NCBI GenBank assembly: GCA_964536965.1
Contig: CAZIAL010000015.1
Location: 1 to 64,000 of the forward strand
Direction: 5' to 3'
Origin: JACMQW01 sp964536965
GTDB taxonomy: Bacteria > Bdellovibrionota > UBA1018
DNA: 64,000 nt
The translations under genes and the position numbers were made by a program. This document shows, in pieces, positions 42,120 to 49,974 of this stretch (position 1 is its first letter; every line of letters begins with the position of its first letter). Below the pieces are notes generated by a model, which worked only from the letters and a program-made list of their open reading frames with translations, was not told where the DNA came from and made no database searches.

Positions 42120-42910
42120 ATATCCCCCTTGATCGATGATCTATCAAGCTGCATGAGCAGTGCCACATAGAGGAGGCACAAGTATTTGAAATCTTTAGAT
42201 GTGTCTTATTTTACACTGTTTAATAAAGAGACAGTCGTCTTGTTCTTAAACGCTATTTGTCTCTTTCCTTTTTTAGTGGATGCCTGAATCGGAGGGGGCA
42301 ATTCACGCGAACTGCTAGAAGTGGAACCTGGAGTTGGGGGCGCGGTTACCCCGGTTGAACCCCGCGTCCCCTATGCGCGTGGTGCAGCAGGTAGTTCCAG
42401 ATCATCGCCGTCGACAAAATAAATTCCCGTTTGAGTTTAAAATAAAAGTCTTCGAGCCTAAGCCCGACCGCGATTCCTTCGTTTACCCGCGCATCCTGAA
42501 TCGCGACCAGGCTGGCAAAGTCTGTAAACTTCGCCTCGGTTTATAACGCATAGCAGTATAAATAGGAAGCGCGTTGTTCCTAGGCTTTAACGCCCGTATA
42601 TTCGCGTAGGAGCCGGAGAGTTAGAATTTTTGAACTCTTTTTATGTAACAAGCCCCTTGAATCTACACAGGGACAGATGTTACTAAGCCGCTGCGCGAAG
42701 CTCTGCCAACGCCGGGCGGGGTTTCGAGCGCTCTCGACCTACCTTATCTGCGCATCTTCCTGACTGAATGTTTCCGGCGGATTGAAACAAAACGGGGCAA
42801 GCACCTCAGGGAGAAGTCCGCCTAAAGTCATTTAGGGCCAAACCGATTTCCTGCGCGTATTACTGATCCACTTCACTTGGCCGAAACTTCATTTCAGGTC
42901 CTAGGCGGAC
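42120..42910. other. Gene-poor, apparently degraded interval
   Basis: About 790 bases without a complete gene. Two stop-bounded stretches read like protein but lack start codons: minus strand 42346-42540 (with FASLVAIQDARVNEGIAVGL and STAMIWNYLLHH) and plus strand about 42660-42823 (with LDLPYLRIFLTECFRRIETK). Both look like remnants of eroded genes. The left 180 bases are A/T-rich. No terminal inverted repeats or complete transposase were seen. Confidence 0.5.
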
Positions 42911-43447
42911 GTGTATCCCGAAGTGCCATTCCCAGAATGGATAGTGTTTCTGGAAAATCTATTTAAACGACTGCTGATTCGCGGCCTGATCGCAACCGGC
43001 TTCTTTTTGGCCGGTTTGCACTTAGCCGCAAACTCCATCGAAGCGAGCGGCATGGCGAGTCCTAGGAACCCTGCTTGGAGAGTGATCCGTGGGCTACTTG
43101 CGATCGAATACGAAATCATGAGGCTGATCCTCTTTGGCGGCCTTCTCCTGGGCTGCCTCGTCGTAATCGCATACGCCGCCATTTTCTTCATATTCGAACC
43201 GAGACAAAAGCGAAGGGAGAAAATCGAAAAGGCGATCCGCGACGAGGAGGCCCGAATCCGCGAGGCCGAAGTATCTGAGAGGTGGAGAAAGGGCCGAGAG
43301 GAGGATGAGCGGCGCTTTCGGAAATGGGTCGACGACACAACCGAACAAGAACGAATCAGGCGCGCCAAGGAGACCGCGCGCTTAAACGCCAGAACACCCG
43401 AGCAAGTCAAAGCCGATGCAATCCACGAAATTACGAAAGGATGGTGA
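42911..43447 (+). CDS. Membrane protein with charged coiled-coil tail, accessory
   Basis: 178 residues from GTG at 42911. Two hydrophobic segments (LIRGLIATGFFLAGLHLAAN and LILFGGLLLGCLVVIAYAAIF) are followed by a long, strongly charged helix (RREKIEKAIRDEEARIREAE, ERWRKGREEDERRFRKWVDD). No family is recognised. It begins the plus-strand run that leads through the frameshifted replication-relaxation-like gene to the serine recombinase, so it is probably part of that mobile element. The start codon is uncertain, since no ribosome site is obvious. Confidence 0.55.
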   Translation: MYPEVPFPEWIVFLENLFKRLLIRGLIATGFFLAGLHLAANSIEASGMASPRNPAWRVIRGLLAIEYEIMRLILFGGLLLGCLVVIAYAAIFFIFEPRQKRREKIEKAIRDEEARIREAEVSERWRKGREEDERRFRKWVDDTTEQERIRRAKETARLNARTPEQVKADAIHEITKGW

Positions 43448-43453
43448 CGGCCT

Positions 43454-44270
43454 ATGAAGCTTGAGAAGCGAGATCTAGCCCTCTTGGACGCACTCACACG
43501 CTACGGAATCCTTTCTACCGAGCAGATCCGGACGAGGTTCTTCGCAGGCAGGCATAGCCAAGACAACGATGCTCCGGAGACTTCGGATTCTTGAGGCTGA
43601 AGGCGTGATCCGAAGAGTCCTTGGCCTTCAAGGTGGTTTGGGGGCCTGGGTCATGACGAAGTATGGGTACCAGGCGACGGGGAATTATGACGATCCTCCG
43701 AAGTTCAGTAACCAGAACACGATCCGCCACGAGGTCCGCTTGTCCTCGGTCCGAATGCAGCTTGAAAGTGTCGGGTTAGGAGAAAACTTCGTGCCCGAGT
43801 GGGAGCTGAAGCGACAGCTTGCGACGAATGACATCAAAGCCGCTGCCGAAAGGCAGGTACCCGACGGAATCATGATCACGGAGAGCCAAGGACGGCCGGC
43901 AGGGGTCGCTTTGGAGCTTGAACTCACGGCCAAAGGCTTTGCGCGCTACAAAAAGGTGGTCAAGGAGTACGAACGAAAGAGAAAAATCGCTTTCGTTTGG
44001 TACCTGATCCAGGACGAGCGAATCGCCCGAATGCTCATGCCGCTTTGGAGGAAGCGGGACCGCTCCGAGGATGGCCCGGAGCTACTCATTACGAATCTAA
44101 CTGAGCTCGAACGCGATAGAAGCCGCGCTGTCTTACGAAGATCCGATCATCCCGATTGCCGAATCGAAGAACTCTTCGCTCTAAAACCACCTGACTACGC
44201 AGCCTCTCACCCGGTGAGCACCCGCGTGGTCCAGATGGGTGAGCAGGAGGAATGGGAAATCTCCGCGTAA
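43454..44270 (+). pseudogene. Replication-relaxation-like winged-helix protein, frameshifted
   Basis: The N-terminus (ATG 43454) reads MKLEKRDLALLDALTRYGIL, then STEQIRTRFFAGRHS, and then hits a stop. From 43560 a second frame continues the domain without loss (TTMLRRLRILEAEGVIRRVL) to the TAA at 44270. Removing one C from the CC at 43558-43559 joins them into a 271-residue protein. The pattern fits the replication-relaxation family of plasmid and ICE winged-helix proteins. The 3' part alone is open from ATG 43569 (233 residues) but would lack the first helices. Either a true inactivating insertion or a base error. Confidence 0.75.
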
Positions 44271-44277
44271 TTCCAGA

Positions 44278-44397
44278 CGCCTGCCCCCACTCGCTCGGGG
44301 ACACATCGCTCTTAACGGCTCCCGACCCCTCCCCCTCTACGAGTGAAAGGGGTCGGGAGCCTAAGCGATGAAGAAAAAAAGCGAGCGGGGGCAGGCG
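44278..44397. repeat. Large nested inverted repeat, candidate oriT or regulatory hairpin
   Basis: Three concentric pairs are seen: 44278-44295 with 44380-44397 (17 of 18), 44304-44310 with 44364-44370 (7 of 7) and 44317-44330 with 44348-44361 (14 of 14), around a 17-base loop. About 38 of 120 bases per arm set pair. It lies in the 200-base gap between the replication-relaxation-like gene and the small gene that leads the recombinase. An A8 stretch (44373-44380) lies on the right side between stems. Confidence 0.8.
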
Positions 44398-44470
44398 AAG
44401 ACGAAGTCTTGAGCAAATCCAGTTGAGAGGAAGAAAGAAGTAAAAAAGTAAAACGTAAGGAGTAGAGGCG

Positions 44471-44638
44471 ATGAGTGACGAAATAGAAGTCATTCCAGTG
44501 CCGATTCCATGCGCGTCTTATGAGAAAAAAATCCAAAGCTTGATTGCGAAATTACTCGAAGTTGACGAAAAGCTCTTCCCGGCGGAAGTTATGGCGGACG
44601 AACAGGCGCGGGAACACCTCGCCAAGGAGGCAGTATGA
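44471..44638 (+). CDS. 55-residue protein leading the recombinase gene
   Basis: ATG at 44471 with AAGGAG 8 bases upstream and a stop that overlaps the recombinase start (ATGA), so both signals support it. The product starts MSDEIEVIPVPIPCASYEKK and ends in an acidic helix (MADEQAREHLAKEAV). No family is recognised; small acidic proteins before site-specific recombinases can be directionality or regulatory factors, but nothing in the sequence proves that here. Confidence 0.65.
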   Translation: MSDEIEVIPVPIPCASYEKKIQSLIAKLLEVDEKLFPAEVMADEQAREHLAKEAV

Positions 44639-46332
44639 AGAGGGTTGGCATTTATCTACGGGTCTCGACCGAAGAACAGGCCAGACTCCAGGACGGATCG
44701 CTCTCGTCCCAACGCCAGCGACTCATCGATTATGTCGAAAGCCAAAACCGCCGGGAAACTTCCTGGGGAACGGTGGTCGACGTTTACTGTGACGAGGGAC
44801 TTTCCGCAAAAGACATGAAACGGCCTGAGTTCCAGCGGCTTCTATCCGATATTAAATCAGGCTGCATCAATTTGATCCTCGCGACCGAACTCTCTAGGCT
44901 TTCCCGATCGATCCACGACTTTTGCGAACTCTGGGCGCTCTTCAAAAAGCACGGCACAAGCATGGTCACGCTCAGGGAGCAATTCGATACGACGACCGCG
45001 TCGGGCGAGATGATGATTTTTAACCTGATCAATTATGCGCAGTACGAACGTAAGCAGACGGCGGAGCGGATCTCGGCTAACTGGCAATCCCGAGCAAAAC
45101 GCGGTCTTTGGAACGGCGGGACGATCCCATTTGGGTTTGATCGTAACCCCGTCAGGAAGGGCGAACTCCTTCCGCATCCGTCCGAGAGCAAGCAAGTCCG
45201 GGAAGTCTTCGAGCTATTCCTAGAAGCCGGATCCGTCCGGAAGACCTGCCTGGAGTTAGCCAAGCGCGGAATCCTCTCGAAGCGCTACATCAACAAACAC
45301 GGCGTCGAGAAGGGTGCTCGTCAAATCACCGTGATGAGTCTGCAGCGAATCCTAACGAACCGCGCTTACATCGGGCTGAGGGAGATCGGAGTTCGAACCG
45401 GGAAGGTCGAAGTCGTGAAGGCGAACTGGGAGGCGTTGATCGATCTCGACCTCTTTAACCGGGTCCAGGAACGGCTTGCGCTGAACAAGAACAAATTCAA
45501 GCCTGATGAATGGAAGCGTTATCCGTTTCCGCTGACTGAGCTCCTCATTTGCGGAGAGTGCGGAAAAAACCTAGGCGGAAAATCCGGGACGAGCGGCAGT
45601 ACTGGAAAGCACTTCTACTATGGACACCCGAGGCAGTTAAACAGTGACGGCGTGACCCATCTGAAACGCTGCCAGTTAGAAACCGTCCGGGCAGAACGGA
45701 TCGAAACGACGGTGCTTGAGTCCTTGAAAACCCTGGCGACCGACCAGGGTAGGCTCGACCACTGGCTCGATATCTACGCGAAAGGGACCACGAGCGACTT
45801 GCCTGCGATCCACGGGAAGATGAAAACTCTGGAAGCGGACCTCCAGACCCAAGAGCGCCGAAATGAAAATCTGATCGAACGCCTCTCGGAGCTTCCGAAA
45901 GAGGTTTCTGCCGATGGGATCTACAAGCAAATTCAGGCGAACACCACGAGAGTGGCGGAATTGAAGGCGACCCTGGCCGCCCTCAGGTCGCAAGAAAACC
46001 AAATGCGCACGAAAGCGGTGGATCGCGAACGGCTTTTATTCCGGATCCGCAGGACGATCCAGAATCTCGAGAAGACTCCGGTTGAGGATCGCCGAGGGAT
46101 TTATGGCAACCTGATCAAGTTCGCAGAACTGCATCCAACGAAGGTGAGGCTGGGGCTGTACGCCCCGGCCCGACCTTCGGGGACCCCGGAAACGAAAAAG
46201 GCCGGTAACGAGTTTTCGTTACCGGCCAGAAATCTTGCTTCCATCGACAGCCAGCGTAGCTGTTCGAGTACTGTACTATTTGGTGCCCTCGAACAGACTC
46301 GAACTGTTACGGCTTGCGCCACTGGTTCCTAA
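44635..46332 (+). CDS. Large serine recombinase, C-terminus reading into chromosome
   Basis: 565 residues, preceded by AAGGAGG 4 bases from the ATG. The N-terminal resolvase domain has GIYLRVSTEEQ with catalytic Ser11 and ATELSRLSRSIHDF; the recombinase domain follows (GGTIPFGFDR, VMSLQRILTNRAYIG), then a zinc-ribbon (LLICGECGKNLGGKS with a later KRCQLE) and a coiled coil (residues about 400-480). The recognisable family sequence ends near residue 515. The last 45 or so codons run through the tRNA-Leu terminator hairpin and then antisense to the 3' half of the tRNA (ending TVTACATGS), so the native stop was lost on integration. It should catalyse insertion and excision of the element. Confidence 0.9.
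   Translation: MKRVGIYLRVSTEEQARLQDGSLSSQRQRLIDYVESQNRRETSWGTVVDVYCDEGLSAKDMKRPEFQRLLSDIKSGCINLILATELSRLSRSIHDFCELWALFKKHGTSMVTLREQFDTTTASGEMMIFNLINYAQYERKQTAERISANWQSRAKRGLWNGGTIPFGFDRNPVRKGELLPHPSESKQVREVFELFLEAGSVRKTCLELAKRGILSKRYINKHGVEKGARQITVMSLQRILTNRAYIGLREIGVRTGKVEVVKANWEALIDLDLFNRVQERLALNKNKFKPDEWKRYPFPLTELLICGECGKNLGGKSGTSGSTGKHFYYGHPRQLNSDGVTHLKRCQLETVRAERIETTVLESLKTLATDQGRLDHWLDIYAKGTTSDLPAIHGKMKTLEADLQTQERRNENLIERLSELPKEVSADGIYKQIQANTTRVAELKATLAALRSQENQMRTKAVDRERLLFRIRRTIQNLEKTPVEDRRGIYGNLIKFAELHPTKVRLGLYAPARPSGTPETKKAGNEFSLPARNLASIDSQRSCSSTVLFGALEQTRTVTACATGS
46195..46227 (-). terminator. Intrinsic terminator of tRNA-Leu
   Basis: On the minus strand a perfect 12-bp stem GGCCGGTAACGA/TCGTTACCGGCC with loop AAAC is followed by TTTTT. 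It lies 53 bases beyond the tRNA 3' end and inside the recombinase reading frame. Confidence 0.92.
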
Positions 46333-46365
46333 GACCAGCGTGTCTACCAATTCCACCACGAGGGC
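46281..46365 (-). tRNA. tRNA-Leu(UAG)
   Basis: Minus strand, 85 bases. Acceptor GCCCTCG/CGAGGGC, discriminator A, encoded CCA, D arm TGGTGGAATTGGTAGACACG, anticodon stem CTGGT/ACCAG with loop CTTAGGA (anticodon TAG), long variable arm TGGCGCAAGCCGT and T arm AACAGTTCGAGTCTGTT. It lies 29 bases downstream of the FeeM-like gene on the same strand and is overlapped antisense by the recombinase frame. Confidence 0.97.
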
Positions 46366-46394
46366 ACGCCTCGAAACTAACACAAGGACGGCGG

Positions 46395-47189
46395 TTAGGC
46401 GAGACGAGGAACTTCGCTTGAGACGACTTCTGCCCGAGGTTTAGGCCGTGGAAGGGCCCAGCGGGCGAGCGGAGAAAAAGGCGTATATATCGCGTAAACG
46501 AGTCGTTCGCGAAATCCGGGATCGTACTGCCCGCGCGCGCGCATCGAGTCGATAACCGGTTTCATGAAGAGAGCCCATTTAAGAGGGCCGTTCCCGAATC
46601 CGTACATCCCGACATGGCGGTGGCGAGCGACCAGGACGGAAATCTCCGAAGGAACCCCGGCCTGGGTGGTCTTCTGGAAATGGAGTCCGATCGGCCGAAA
46701 ACAGATCCGGCGATAAAGGGACTGCAACCGTTCGTCGGAAGTGATGACGAGAAAATCTCGATCGTGCGCACGGAGGATTTCGTGGACCGCCCGAAAGACG
46801 TCGATAATGGCCTGCGTGCCGCGGAATTCGCGGATGAGGAAGAGGCGCCCAATTTCGATACTGCGATCTGCGCCGGGAAGACGTCCATCGGCTAGCCCCG
46901 TGGACTGGAGGGCCGACGGGATCCATCGGAAGGGAGTCGACGAAGCGACCTCGGGAACCCAGACGCTGATGGAGCCGACGAGGAGATCCCCCGCGTAGAA
47001 GGCGAGGAGATGGAATCCCGGGAGCGCCAGGTCCTCCGCCGTTTCCGCCTGATCCGGGGCAAACTTTCCGGCCTCGGAATAAACGCGGCGACGAAGGGCC
47101 CATACGGGCCCAAGTTCGGAGACGTCGCGAACGCGACGAACCGAGAGCGCGATCCCCAAGGGGGTAGGTCTCATCTGACACACTTCCAT
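46395..47189 (-). CDS. FeeM-like N-acyl amino acid synthase (GNAT fold)
   Basis: 264 residues. The front half matches FeeM-type synthases: WALRRRVYSEAGKF near residue 30, then LPGFHLLAFYAGDLLVGSIS, and RSIEIGRLFLIREFRGTQAI with the conserved E-x-GR-x-F of this group. These enzymes use acyl-ACP to acylate the amine of an amino acid, giving N-acyl amino acids. ATGs at 47189 and 47174 are both possible; a promoter-like pair places the transcript start only a few bases before 47189, so 47174 may be the real start. It diverges from a nine-gene operon of tailoring and transport genes. Activity and amino acid are inferred. Confidence 0.78.
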   Translation of the reverse strand: MEVCQMRPTPLGIALSVRRVRDVSELGPVWALRRRVYSEAGKFAPDQAETAEDLALPGFHLLAFYAGDLLVGSISVWVPEVASSTPFRWIPSALQSTGLADGRLPGADRSIEIGRLFLIREFRGTQAIIDVFRAVHEILRAHDRDFLVITSDERLQSLYRRICFRPIGLHFQKTTQAGVPSEISVLVARHRHVGMYGFGNGPLKWALFMKPVIDSMRARGQYDPGFRERLVYAIYTPFSPLARWALPRPKPRAEVVSSEVPRLA

Positions 47190-47199
47190 CCAGCTCCAC

Positions 47200-47226
47200 T
47201 TTATATTACTAGATAAAAATAGTCAA
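47200..47226 (-). promoter_or_regulatory. Candidate promoter of the FeeM-like gene
   Basis: On the minus strand TTGACT (47221-47226) and TATAAA (47200-47205) are 15 bases apart, a short but usable spacing. Transcription would begin about 5 bases before the ATG at 47189. Confidence 0.45.
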
Positions 47227-47262
47227 CTACTCAATCCCCTCAGAATCGCTCTAATTTCCGGG

Positions 47263-47281
47263 CCCTGACCCCCGTTCAGGG
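47263..47281 (+). promoter_or_regulatory. Small hairpin over the ribosome site of the oxygenase gene
   Basis: CCCTGA (47263-47268) pairs with TCAGGG (47276-47281), holding the AGGGG ribosome-site candidate in the stem 12 bases before the ATG at 47295. It could dampen translation of the operon's first gene. The stem is short, so this is tentative. Confidence 0.25.
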
Positions 47282-47294
47282 GTAATTTTATAGC

Positions 47295-48311
47295 ATGGCA
47301 GGCCCCGACCCATCCGCCGTCCTTCACCACGATCCGAAGGCCCACGGCTCGAGCCTCGCCCAAGTCGCGACCGCGCTCGAAGGGCTGCGCCCGACCCTTC
47401 TCGACCGGATCCACCGACAGGGGTTCCTCCTTCTGCGCGGGTTTCCCGTCCGTACCGCTTCGGACTTCCGAACCGTTGCGAACGCGATCGATCCGGATCT
47501 CCATCGCTATATGGGACAAACCGATCGCGCCGAGGTCCAAGACCGCATCTATGAGTCGACGCCGGTGCCCGGTCGATTCCCGATACCGCTCCATTCCGAA
47601 TCCGCCTACTCCGCGTACTTTCCTCGGCGCGGACTCTTTTTCTGCGAGAAACCCGCGGACTCCGGAGGGGAGTCCTGGCTCGCCGACACCCGCAAAGTTC
47701 TCGCCGATCTTCCCGCCGACCTCCGCGCGAAGTTCGAAGCGCGCGGCGTTCGTTACATACGAAACGCTCCGCCCGCGGGAGCATGGATCCATCGACTCTC
47801 GCGTCTGACGAAATCGGGAATCGTAAAAAGCTGGCCCGAAACCTTCGGTGAAACCGACCGCGAAAAAGTGACCGCCTTCGGTCGCGCCCACGCGATTCCG
47901 ATGCAGTGGAAAAAAGGAAATTGGCTCTCGCTCGACGCGGTTCTTCCCGCCGTTCGCACGCATCCGGTGACCGGGGAAAAAGTCTGGTTTAACCAGGCCC
48001 ACCTCTATCGCCTGCGCTCCGAGAGCCATCCCTTCCTCGGGAAAATCGTTTCACTCCTTTTCAACCGTCTGCCCGCGTTCCCCGTCATGGACTCGCGGTT
48101 CGGCAATGACGAGCCCATTTCGCCCGAGGACCTCGCGACGATTCGAGACGCCTTCCACCGCCACCTGGTCTCGATTCCCCTGCTCGCGGGGGACGTCCTC
48201 TATTTCGATAATCTCCTCGTCGCCCACGGCCGAAGTCCCTTCCGCGGAAAACGACGACTACTGGCGACTTTCTCCGACTACGGGTCGGGCGGCGCCCGGA
48301 GCGAGCCATGA
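47295..48311 (+). CDS. TauD/SyrP-like Fe(II)/2-oxoglutarate oxygenase (HxE type)
   Basis: 338 residues of the TauD/clavaminate synthase fold. The iron site is PLHSESAYS with His100 and Glu102, so the facial triad uses HxE as in clavaminate synthase rather than HxD. The distal His311 and the 2-oxoglutarate-binding Arg320 or Arg321 lie in LVAHGRSPFRGKRRLLATF. The fold opening (HRQGFLLLRGFPV) and WFNQAHLYRL also fit. Such enzymes hydroxylate, desaturate or rearrange amino-acid-derived substrates, sometimes to isonitriles. First gene of the plus-strand operon; the next gene starts in its stop codon (ATGA). Confidence 0.85.
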   Translation: MAGPDPSAVLHHDPKAHGSSLAQVATALEGLRPTLLDRIHRQGFLLLRGFPVRTASDFRTVANAIDPDLHRYMGQTDRAEVQDRIYESTPVPGRFPIPLHSESAYSAYFPRRGLFFCEKPADSGGESWLADTRKVLADLPADLRAKFEARGVRYIRNAPPAGAWIHRLSRLTKSGIVKSWPETFGETDREKVTAFGRAHAIPMQWKKGNWLSLDAVLPAVRTHPVTGEKVWFNQAHLYRLRSESHPFLGKIVSLLFNRLPAFPVMDSRFGNDEPISPEDLATIRDAFHRHLVSIPLLAGDVLYFDNLLVAHGRSPFRGKRRLLATFSDYGSGGARSEP

Positions 48312-49174
48312 GCCGGAAAAAAGGCGTTCCCATTCGTTACGCGATCCAGGGCGTACGCATCTTCCATCGCCTGGCTTCGCCGATTCTCTCCATCTTCGGA
48401 ATGCGGGGAAACAGCGTCGTCGTTCGACAGGGACTCCGGTTCGAGCTGGATGCGGACGAGGCGATCGACTTCGGGTTACTGGTCTTCCGGGATTTCGAAC
48501 CGGGCCTCCGGCGCGCGATCGAACGCACGGTCCGCTCCGGCGAGGTCGTCCTCGATATCGGCGCGAATACAGGAATCCATACTCTTATTCTCGCGAGGCA
48601 AGTCGGTCCCCAGGGATGCGTCTTCGCCTTCGAACCCACGCGTTTCGCGTTCGCGAAACTGAGGAAAAATCTTTCGCTCAATCCGGACCTCGCGACTCGC
48701 GTGACTGCGCTCGAAATCGGACTGACCGACGTTCCGGGACATGCGCTGCCAGACGCCGTTTCTTCGAGCTGGAACCTGAGCGCGCCGCTCGCCTCGGCCA
48801 ACCCCCTCGACATGGGTTATGCGCAGAGTACGAGCGGCGCGAAGACGCTAACGCTCGATGAGTGGAGCGCGACGAGCAACCTCACTCGCCTCGACTGGAT
48901 TAAACTCGACGTCGACGGATTCGAGGTCCGGGTGCTTCGCGGGGCGCGGGCCACGCTCGCGAAATGGCGCCCGAAAATTTTCCTCGAAATCGCGCCCCAT
49001 CATTTCGTTCGGCCGGAAGAGACCTTCGAACAGCTGATCGAACTCATCCGCGACGCGGGGTATCGATTGCATGATCTAAACGGTACGGCGTTCCCGACCG
49101 ATGCGCGCTCCATCCGAGAAGGACTCCGGGAGGGGGCTCTCCTGAACGCGCTCGCTCTGCCGTCGAAAGATTGA
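48308..49174 (+). CDS. FkbM-family SAM methyltransferase
   Basis: 288 residues. The SAM site is VVLDIGANTGIHTL (DIGANTG at residues 83-89), FAFEPTRFAFAKLRKN follows as strand 2, and the FkbM signature WIKLDVDGFEVRVLRGA and FLEIAPHHF lie in the second half. The family O-methylates sugars and polyketides. In this operon it could methylate a hydroxyl made by the upstream oxygenase or a sugar added by the GT1 enzyme. It overlaps the oxygenase gene by 4 bases. Confidence 0.92.
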   Translation: MSRKKGVPIRYAIQGVRIFHRLASPILSIFGMRGNSVVVRQGLRFELDADEAIDFGLLVFRDFEPGLRRAIERTVRSGEVVLDIGANTGIHTLILARQVGPQGCVFAFEPTRFAFAKLRKNLSLNPDLATRVTALEIGLTDVPGHALPDAVSSSWNLSAPLASANPLDMGYAQSTSGAKTLTLDEWSATSNLTRLDWIKLDVDGFEVRVLRGARATLAKWRPKIFLEIAPHHFVRPEETFEQLIELIRDAGYRLHDLNGTAFPTDARSIREGLREGALLNALALPSKD

Positions 49175-49218
49175 CGATCCAACCCTTCAAGCAATGCCTC
49201 TGAACGGCCGAAAAGCAG

Positions 49219-49974
49219 ATGAAACCCCGAATTTATCAGGAGATTCTGCGCATGGACCGGATCGCGAAATTACAGGAAACGCTCGCCGCCGCATTCAAGA
49301 GCCGCTCGAACAGTGCGAACACGCTTCGACTGCTGTCGCTCGATCACGTCGATCGCCGGATCTACGGCCTCTTTCTCATCGAGACTTATCACTACACCCG
49401 TCACAACGCTCGCAACCAAGCGCTGGTCGCGACCCGCGACGAACGTCTGGACGTGAATTACATGAAATTCTGCCTGAAACACGCGATGGAAGAAGCGGGC
49501 CACGAGTACATGGCTTTCGCCGACCTGAACAGTCTCGGCGCCCGCTTCAGCGAAGATGAACTCCCCGAGCCGCTCGAGGATACGAAGACACTGATCGCGT
49601 ATCTTTATCACGTCTCGCAACATGGGAATCCACTCGCCCGCCTCGGTTATAGTTTCTGGGCGGAGAGCTGTTATGCGTATACGAACTCCACGAAGGAAAT
49701 TTTCAAGGAGGCTCTCGGAATCCAGTCGAACCAGATGACGTTTCTCGAGGCGCACGCGGCGATCGACGAAGCGCATTTCGAAGAGGTAAAGTTCGCGATC
49801 AACCGCTTCGTGAAGACCGATGCGGACTGGAAAGCCCTGGAAGAAGTCATGCTCCACAGCCTCTTGCTCACGGGTCGAGTGATGGATAACGTCATCGGTC
49901 AGTACCTCGACATGGTGGACGGAAAACCGACCCGCTACGCGATTCTCGACCGGCTCCTTGCGGAAGCGGCATGA
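49219..49974 (+). CDS. Iron-containing redox enzyme (heme-oxygenase-like diiron fold)
   Basis: 251 residues, all-helical. Motifs of the iron-containing redox family are FLIETYHYTRHNARNQ, FCLKHAMEEAGHEYMAFADL and HAAIDEAHFEEVKFAI, supplying the Glu and His ligands of a HDO-type diiron centre (compare UndA and the SznF central domain). Known members decarboxylate fatty acids to alkenes or N-oxygenate guanidines. A second in-frame ATG at 49252 has AGGAG 9 bases upstream, so the protein may start there. Its gap of 44 bases is the largest within the operon. Exact reaction unknown. Confidence 0.82.
   Translation: MKPRIYQEILRMDRIAKLQETLAAAFKSRSNSANTLRLLSLDHVDRRIYGLFLIETYHYTRHNARNQALVATRDERLDVNYMKFCLKHAMEEAGHEYMAFADLNSLGARFSEDELPEPLEDTKTLIAYLYHVSQHGNPLARLGYSFWAESCYAYTNSTKEIFKEALGIQSNQMTFLEAHAAIDEAHFEEVKFAINRFVKTDADWKALEEVMLHSLLLTGRVMDNVIGQYLDMVDGKPTRYAILDRLLAEAA

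Larger units (their letters stand above)
42911..46195 (+). mobile_element. Probable integrated element with serine recombinase (bounds uncertain)
   Basis: Holds a membrane protein, a frameshifted replication-relaxation-like gene, a large nested inverted repeat, a 55-codon gene and a large serine recombinase, in one orientation. The right junction must lie at or before 46195, where the chromosomal tRNA-Leu terminator begins. The left end is not defined; it may reach into 42.1-42.9 kb or even to 41.3 kb. No direct repeat of the right junction was found by eye on the left. Confidence 0.45.

Noticed and set aside
42334..42546. 70-codon plus-strand frame in the degraded interval
   Set aside because: The opposite strand of the same stretch reads more like protein, and this frame has no ribosome site.
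42911..46332. Prophage
   Set aside because: Only a recombinase and small accessory genes are present; no capsid, tail, lysis or replication module is seen.
37242..46365. Direct repeat of the tRNA-Leu 3' end marking the left end of the element
   Set aside because: No matching copy was found by eye between tRNA-Arg and the recombinase. Serine recombinases use very short cores, so absence does not argue against integration.
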